Assembly (NCBI GenBank): GCA_022578965.1
Contig: MU400534.1
Coordinates: forward strand, 62,001 to 126,000
Origin: Xylaria sp. FL1777
Taxonomy: Eukaryota > Ascomycota > Sordariomycetes > Xylariales > Xylariaceae
DNA length: 64,000 nt
Reading direction: 5' to 3'
Shown: positions 58,279 to 64,000 of the stretch, piece after piece
Numbering within the stretch: position 1 is the stretch's first letter
Layout of the letters: each line of letters opens with the position of its first letter
Program-made: the position numbers and the translations under genes
The notes under the pieces: generated by a model
Database searches by the model: none
What the model saw: the letters and a program-made list of their open reading frames with translations, nothing else
What the model was told of the DNA's origin: nothing

Positions 58279-60256
58279 ATGGGCAAACCATTCTTCGGCC
58301 TTCGTGGCAACGCCCTCAACTATGCCGTGGGTTTCGTCGCCGGCTGCGATTTTCTGCTTTTCGGTTATGGTAAGCACGTCACTCACTCAGCACTACATCC
58401 ATCCGTCCATCCATCCACCCACCCACCCATTCATCAGTTCGACTCAGGAAGATGGGAGGATTGAACCGGCCGGTGTTATGTGAGGCTAACGGGAATGTCG
58501 CAGACCAGGGAGTCATGGGCGGCATCTTGACGATGCCTCAGTTTCTTGACATTTTCCCCTCCATCAACCCCGACGATCCAAGCATCGCGGGGAACTCATC
58601 ACTCAAGTCGGAGCGAGCTCAGACCCAAGGTATCGCCGTCGCCAGTTACAACCTGGGATGCTTCGTCGGCGCCATCATCAGTATTTTCATCTCGGACAAG
58701 CTTGGTCGTAAGCGCATGATCATGCTCGGTACTAGCGTCATGGTCATCGGTGCGGCTCTCCAAGCTTCGGCAACCACTCTCCCTCATCTCATCGTCGGCC
58801 GTATCATCACTGGCATGGGGAACGGCGGTAATACCTCCACGGTACCCACTTGGCAATCTGAGACTTCGCGATCGCACAAGAGAGGCAAGCTCGTCATGAT
58901 CGAAGGCGCCCTAATCACAGGTGGAATCACGCTCTCGTACTGGATTGATCTCGGTTTTAGTTTCGCGCCCGGCACCGTCGCGTGGCGGTTCCCCCTCGCC
59001 TTCCAGATCGCGTTCTGTCTCTTCATCCTGGCATTCGTCTGGAATCTGCCCGAGTCACCGCGCTGGCTGATCCTGAAGCATCGCGAAGATGAGGCGCGTG
59101 AGGTGCTCGCTGCGCTAGCTGACACCAGCGTCGACGATCCTATGGTCGAAAACGAATTCCTGGCTATCAAGGAAACAGTCCTGGAGATGTCCAAGGGGAA
59201 GTTCTCGGACCTGTTCAAGATGACCCAAGACAGGTTGGTGTTTCTTGGTTCCTGCAACGCCGCATGCAGGTGGAGACTAACATGGAAAACGCAGAGAATT
59301 CCACCGAACCTTGCTTGCTTATGTCAACCAGGTCTTCCAACAAATCTCCGGTAGGCGCATAATTTCCCCTTTGGATAAACTACATGGTGCTGGGGCGAGT
59401 GATGCTAATCTTGGCTGCCCGCAGGTATCAACCTTATTACCTACTATGCTGCGGTTATCTATTCTGGACTAAATCTAGGTGGTTTCCTATCCCGGCTTCT
59501 CGCAGCTCTCAATGGCACAGAATACTTCATCGCCTCATGGCCCGCTGTCTGGCTCGTCGACCGTGTTGGTCGCCGTAAGCTCATGTTGTTCGGCGCTGCT
59601 GGTCAAGCCGCGACCATGGCTGCCCTTGCCGGCGCTGCCTCGCTGACTGGGGGAGACACCCCGCCCAAGGGGGCGTCGATTGCCGTCATTGCTTTGCTCT
59701 TCATCTTTAACACGTTCTTCGCCGTTGGTTGGCTCGGAATGACCTGGCTCTACCCCGCCGAAATCGTGCCACTCAAGATCCGAGCCCCTGCCAACGCCCT
59801 ATCCACTTCGGCAAACTGGATCTTCAACTTCCTAGTCGTCAGTAAGTAGAAATCCTCCCGGAGAAAAAGCACTGGCACGGTTATATGCCGATAGGGCAAT
59901 TAGGCTGACCTAATATCTTAGTCATCACCCCTATTGCATTCAACAACATCGGCTACCAGACGTACATCATCTTCGCCGTGATCAACGCCTTCATGGTGCC
60001 CTCTGTATACTTCTTCTATCCCGAGACGGCATACCGCTCTCTGGAGGAGATGGACACCATCTTCCACAAGGCAAAGGGCCTCAGGGGCTACGTCGACGTC
60101 GTGCGCGTGGCGAGGGAGGAGCCTCTACGCTACGGCAAGAACGGCGAGCTGCTCATCCCCTACGACCAGACCGACGAGCACAAGGCTCACATGCCGCACG
60201 CGGATCATGCGTCCAACAGCGATGCCGAAAAGGCCACCGGCGTTATGGTGCCGTAA
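58279..60256 (+). CDS. MFS sugar transporter
   Basis: Five exons: 58279-58369, 58504-59233, 59295-59350, 59425-59841 and 59922-60256, giving 542 residues; all joins are GT-AG and in frame. Sugar-porter marks in order: FGYDQGVMGGILTM across intron 1, DKLGRKRM (loop 2-3), VGRIITGMGNGGNTSTVPTW, PESPRWLI after helix 6, QVFQQISGINLITYY formed across two introns, DRVGRRKLM (loop 8-9), YPAEIVPLKIRAPANA, and PETAYRSLEEMD at the C-terminus. Twelve hydrophobic helices are spread through it. Family members import hexoses, disaccharides or quinate-like compounds by proton symport. Substrate is not readable. Intron 1 carries a CCAT/CACC microsatellite. Confidence 0.94.
58397..58435 (+). repeat. CATC/CACC microsatellite in transporter intron 1
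   Basis: Imperfect tetranucleotide array (CATC, CATC, CGTC, CATC, CATC, CACC, CACC, CACC, CATT, CATC) wholly inside the 134-nt first intron; length variation would not change the protein. Confidence 0.75.
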
Positions 60257-60662
60257 AATATTTTATGTAGTTTTACCGATTCTTTAGAGCATGCGGTCCT
60301 GTTTTACAGCCGTCCCGAGGATAAAAGGCTGTCATGTCTGGTTTGCGGATAGATTGTATTCCGTGGTAGTATTTCTGTTCACGCTGATACGCAAGGCCTC
60401 ACGCTATATGATCTCGCTATTAAGCATATTCACACATAAACAGTTACTGATAGTGTATATACCCAAGTCGAAAGTGTTGTTGTCGAAGATGTCTCCTCAA
60501 TAAATACAATGAAAGTACATGAAGAATTAGTTATAAATACATCTTTGGATGTGTTATTGTAGCGATTGTTTCCCCATAGATCTGCCATTCTGAGATACTA
60601 TCGTAGCTCCGGGAAACTTGCCACTACTCCCTCCTTAACTAACACCCACTTGGATATCCTAT
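60257..60662. other. Intergenic region between convergent genes
   Basis: 3' ends of the transporter and the kinase K2 gene; AT-rich with an AATAAATACAATG stretch at 60499-60511 that could serve as a polyadenylation signal for the transporter. No gene seen. Confidence 0.45.
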
Positions 60663-63526
60663 CTATGGGTCCCAAAGGAATGTCTGAATCCACTGCGCTA
60701 TAATGTCATCCGGTTCTCCATCAAATCTCTTGTCGATGCCTCTCTTGGCACTCTGGAGAAGCTGTCCCGGCGTCGGACGCTCCTGCGGGTCATGAGCCAT
60801 GCAGCGAGCGACAATCGTCCTGAGTTCGACATCATAAACTTCATATTTGGCCTCAGTCAACAGGCAGGCGCAATAATTGTAGGGCAAGTCTGCATGAAGC
60901 CCCGACTTCCTTTGCAGCTGTGGAGGAACGGGCGCGCGCATCTGAGTCATAAGCTGCCATAACACCTGTGCAGAGGGAAAGCGTTAGAAATCCCGGTGAT
61001 GCTGCGGATACTACCGGCGGCGTAACTCACAAGAGCGATCCCCCAGACATTCGTGGCTGAGCCGTAATTCCCGGCAATAGGCTCCTCGGAAACCTCTGGG
61101 CCGTCTATATCAACTGGGCTACCATCTGGTTGCACTATGTAATTCCACTCTGAGCCGAATTGTTCCTAACCAGCGAGTAAGTCTGGGAGTCCGTTTCTAA
61201 TAAGAATGGTATTGACAGGTGAATGGAAGCTTACGGGTGCATAATAGCCATATTTTGCCATGTGTCTTTGGTTAAAATAGTAAGAACTATCAATATGTAA
61301 GCATTCGCTCTGCGTGTCATGGAGCGCTAGCTCACTTTCTCTTCCTCGGCTTGATCTCTTCTGCCGTGCCGAAATCAGCAAGCTATGGATATAACCGTTA
61401 GAAACCACGTGTTCTATCTGCAATAAGCTGCTGCCGATTGGCCATACCTTTATTCTCGGGACGATCCTATGTTCGTTATCTCTCGCCCAAACATCAATAC
61501 CGCTTATGAAGACTGAACAATGTTAGGCAGGCTGTTGATCGTGGGAGGTGGATGTTTTAGGTAGAATACCCACCGTTCCTGATGTCGATATCAAAGTGAA
61601 CAAATCGTTTCGCTGCCCATCGCCTCCTAGGATCAGGGAGTTCTTCGAAGAGGTCTTCGCCGACCATCTTGCCCACGTATTGGATGCTCACATCTGGATG
61701 CCCGTTTATGAGACCCGGAGGGTCCTCTCTTCGCCTAGGATGGAATTTTCGTGGCGGGTATCTAAGATCTATATAAGTATTGCCGGTACTGCAACACGGA
61801 TATAGTTGAGAATGAACACCTACTGCATACCGAGACAAGCTCGTACCACTAGATATTTGGTTAATTCAGTGTTGCAAAATGGCGAGGGTTGACCTACAAC
61901 AAAGCCAAAAAGACCAAAGGACTGCAACAACGCAGGAGTTAGTAATTTCACTTCTAGGCAAATCTTTTAGGATCTCGGCAGTATTATAGAGAATACTTGA
62001 GTGAAAATTCAGGGGACCTAGCTGCTGGTTTAAAAGATAGGGAGAAAACGGCTCATACGATCACTCACCGCGGTTTGGAATGCGGGCCTCTCTTTCATGA
62101 ACTCTGCCATTATAATAAATATCAGCTTCTCGCTCGAACAGTCAACACGCTTCACTGTGCCTGGCCATCATTTCTGATGGCCGAGGCGAGACAATGTGTT
62201 GAACGAACGTAGCATTACTGCAGGTGCAGTAGCTATGTCTAACAGCGGCTTGCTGTTATGTCTGCATTTTCTGGCCTTTGACTCACTTGTAGAGTAACTT
62301 CTCTAAATCACCAAGTTCACAGAATTCCAACACCATGAAGTCTTTGCGGTCCTGGTCGTAGATGTCGGGAATCGGACCAAATATTGTCTGTCGTAGCATA
62401 CGCACCCTATCATTCCTTCTCTGTTCCGCGGCTCTCGTCCGAGCACTAAATGATATTTCCTTCTGTCTCGCCGCCTCGGGATCGGCTTCTATTATCTCTC
62501 TTCTGGTTCTCCTCTCCAATGCCTCCGGGCTAGGCTCATCATCTCGAGACTCGTCTCCGCTGGATTCACCTTCCTCGCTGGAATCGTCTCCCAGCGGCAA
62601 ATCGAATTCGAACGGACGATTCTCTGGTATTCCAATTCGAGGACGCCCGATCAGCTGGACAGAGTGCGCTGCCCTGCTCATTTTCTGTACACCCAAGTTT
62701 AGCAGTGATGGAGACAGTCAGGGTCCCCAGCCAAAGACCCTACCTTTACGTTTTTCTCTTCATGTCGAAGCGACTCGCTCTCCCAGCCCCTGAGCGCGAC
62801 CTTCACAACGAAGTCGATAGGATCTGGTCCATTGTACTTGTAATGGATAGCGAGACCATTACCGCCGTACCCAAGGGTTCTCATGTACTGCAGATCAGGT
62901 GTGGGCGCGAAGAAATTCCTCACTATATCCCGCCTTATTCTCGCATCCACGTATGACTCCCTAGGATTATCTGGCGTTGGGTCATCTAGGCCGAGCTACG
63001 ATACTAATAATTAGTAATCTCCATGTCCAGCGCGAGCTATAGGTGCCTCGAAAGGCATGGGAAGCTCTCATCAAGACACGATTCGAGCTCAACCAGGAAA
63101 GATCTGTACATTAAGATGTGGCTGAGATACGAAAGGAAACGGTCCTGGTGTTTACTTACAGCACGATTTGCATTCCTTACGAGATATCGCCGCCGTAGAG
63201 GCCTAACGCGTTGAGGGAAACGTCGCGGCGGGTCTTCCGGAGGTATTGGCATATTCTCTGCCACGTCTATAGTCAGTAATCCCCCCGTAAAGACAGCGAC
63301 TTAAGCACCGTTGCAGCATGTAGAGCCGCGGATTGGAACCGGTTCACTACACATTGCTACCTACTTACTTACCCCAAATATGCCGGACTAGTTCATAGTC
63401 CCGTGCGGTGGGCATTCGGGGCGGCAGGGCCACACGTCGATAATTGTCAAACCGCCACAATGATGCCCGCCAACTCTCGTCCCAACCGTGAGGGCCGGGC
63501 GAGTCCATATCATCGTCGTCGGCCAT
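60663..63526 (-). CDS. Atypical protein kinase-like protein K2, at least 13 exons
   Basis: Exons: 63526-63373, 63266-63160, 62995-62744, 62693-62287, about 62125-62069, 61921-61898 (24 nt), 61848-61831 (18 nt), 61768-61574, 61512-61448, 61382-61336, 61286-61235, 61165-61031 and 60965-60663, giving about 604 residues. Kinase landmarks: LGYGGNG (about 128-134), lysine in FVVK (about 152), EFCELGD hinge, catalytic loop VHFDIDIRN, LADFGTAEE and YAPEQF (APE), then VWGIALVLWQLM and the C-lobe RCMAHDPQERPT. HFD replaces HRD. A long acidic insert (GDDSSEEGESSGDESRDDEPS) sits between strand and helix. All joins keep frame except between exons 4 and 5, where canonical sites leave one base too many. So the gene may be frame-shifted, or one splice site is unusual. 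Related to the kinase at 14912-16459. Confidence 0.7.
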
Positions 63527-64000
63527 ACTCAGCCAAGTGCTATTATCACGGGGAAGAATTAATGACTATCGCTCAATGCTGCAGCTGAAGTGGCGAAAGA
63601 GAGAATAGGCTGCTTGTGCAGTTGTTCAGGCGGTTTTGCTAGATATAGAACGTTGGGTTCTCGTTTCCAAGTTAGCCCATGAGTTACGATATATCCACAG
63701 AGGCAATGGCGAGTATGTACTATACACCCTTTGCAAAACACTACAATAACGTTGAAGAGAACAAATACTTAGGAAAAGGCTTGTGCTTAGTTGACCCTGA
63801 AGGTACAACTTTTCTCTTTCTCTTTTGTTCGCGTCTATTGTTTTACCGCATGCGGAATACTCTGATTTTATCGTAAATATATGCATGAAAGGGGTCCTGT
63901 CTAATATTCGTACTACGCAAATATTTTCTGTCTTCTTTCCTCGTGAATACCCTGCAAGGAGACTTGAGTCGCCTATCATCGAGTATTTCATTACAAATCT
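63527..64000. other. Intergenic region upstream of kinase K2, to window end
   Basis: No supported gene; promoter side of the kinase. Frames at 63559-63991 overlap on both strands and look like chance. The window may cut a gene further right, but no part of one is recognised. Confidence 0.4.

Noticed and set aside
58397..58435. Regular CATC/CACC units as a possible CRISPR-like array
   Set aside because: It is a simple 4-base microsatellite inside an intron, with no spacers.
63626..63991. 121-codon minus-strand frame at the right edge
   Set aside because: Composition is not protein-like, it overlaps an opposite-strand frame, and it has no family feature; it may simply be promoter sequence of kinase K2.

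Overview
The window is nuclear DNA of a filamentous ascomycete (Pezizomycotina, most likely Sordariomycetes). The evidence is short GT-AG introns of about 49-180 nt with CTRAC/CTGAC-like branch sites, small exons, about 20 widely spaced monocistronic genes on both strands, and families typical of moulds: Zn2Cys6 regulator, cytochrome P450, sedolisin, DUF1996 protein, MFS sugar transporter, NCS1 permease, and a STAND-type N-terminal domain with an ankyrin-like segment. I see no rRNA, tRNA, CRISPR array or intact transposon. Gene models were built by hand by joining reading frames at consensus splice sites. Function comes from recognised motifs, not from a search.

Layout. 0.6-5.6 kb: TRM61 tRNA methyltransferase, then a STAND-N/coiled-coil/ankyrin-like protein. 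6.4-11.3 kb (minus): PAF-acetylhydrolase-like lipase and an M18 aspartyl aminopeptidase with a cysteine-rich N-terminus. 12.4-16.5 kb (plus): a six-exon P450 and an atypical kinase (K1). 16.8-20.1 kb (minus): a SYG1/XPR1-type SPX-EXS phosphate exporter. 22-24.2 kb (plus): a GH18 protein without a signal peptide and a small three-exon protein. 25.6-27.6 kb (minus): secreted sedolisin. 29.5-33 kb: NCS1 purine/cytosine permease converging on a Upc2-like Zn2Cys6 regulator. 33.9-35.9 kb: a small conserved-looking protein divergent from a pICln/LOT5-like protein. 36-40.8 kb (plus): a decayed gene next to an intact 1038-residue protein of unknown function. 41.9-48.6 kb (minus): a single-pass membrane protein with a very long disordered tail, and a secreted DUF1996 protein. 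48.6-53.2 kb holds no recognisable gene. 53.2-60.3 kb (plus): SWA2/auxilin and an MFS sugar transporter. 60.7-63.5 kb (minus): a second atypical kinase (K2) in at least 13 exons.

Most genes are independent housekeeping or accessory loci. The P450 has no biosynthetic backbone enzyme beside it, so I do not call a metabolite cluster. The points most worth a second look are the two kinases K1 and K2, which share intron positions and an unusual HxDIxxRN catalytic loop. K2 also has one exon junction that cannot be joined in frame. The decayed gene plus intact 1038-residue neighbour, the CxxC-rich aminopeptidase N-terminus, the Zn2Cys6 gene whose zinc cluster is spread over three exons, and several palindromes in promoter regions come next.
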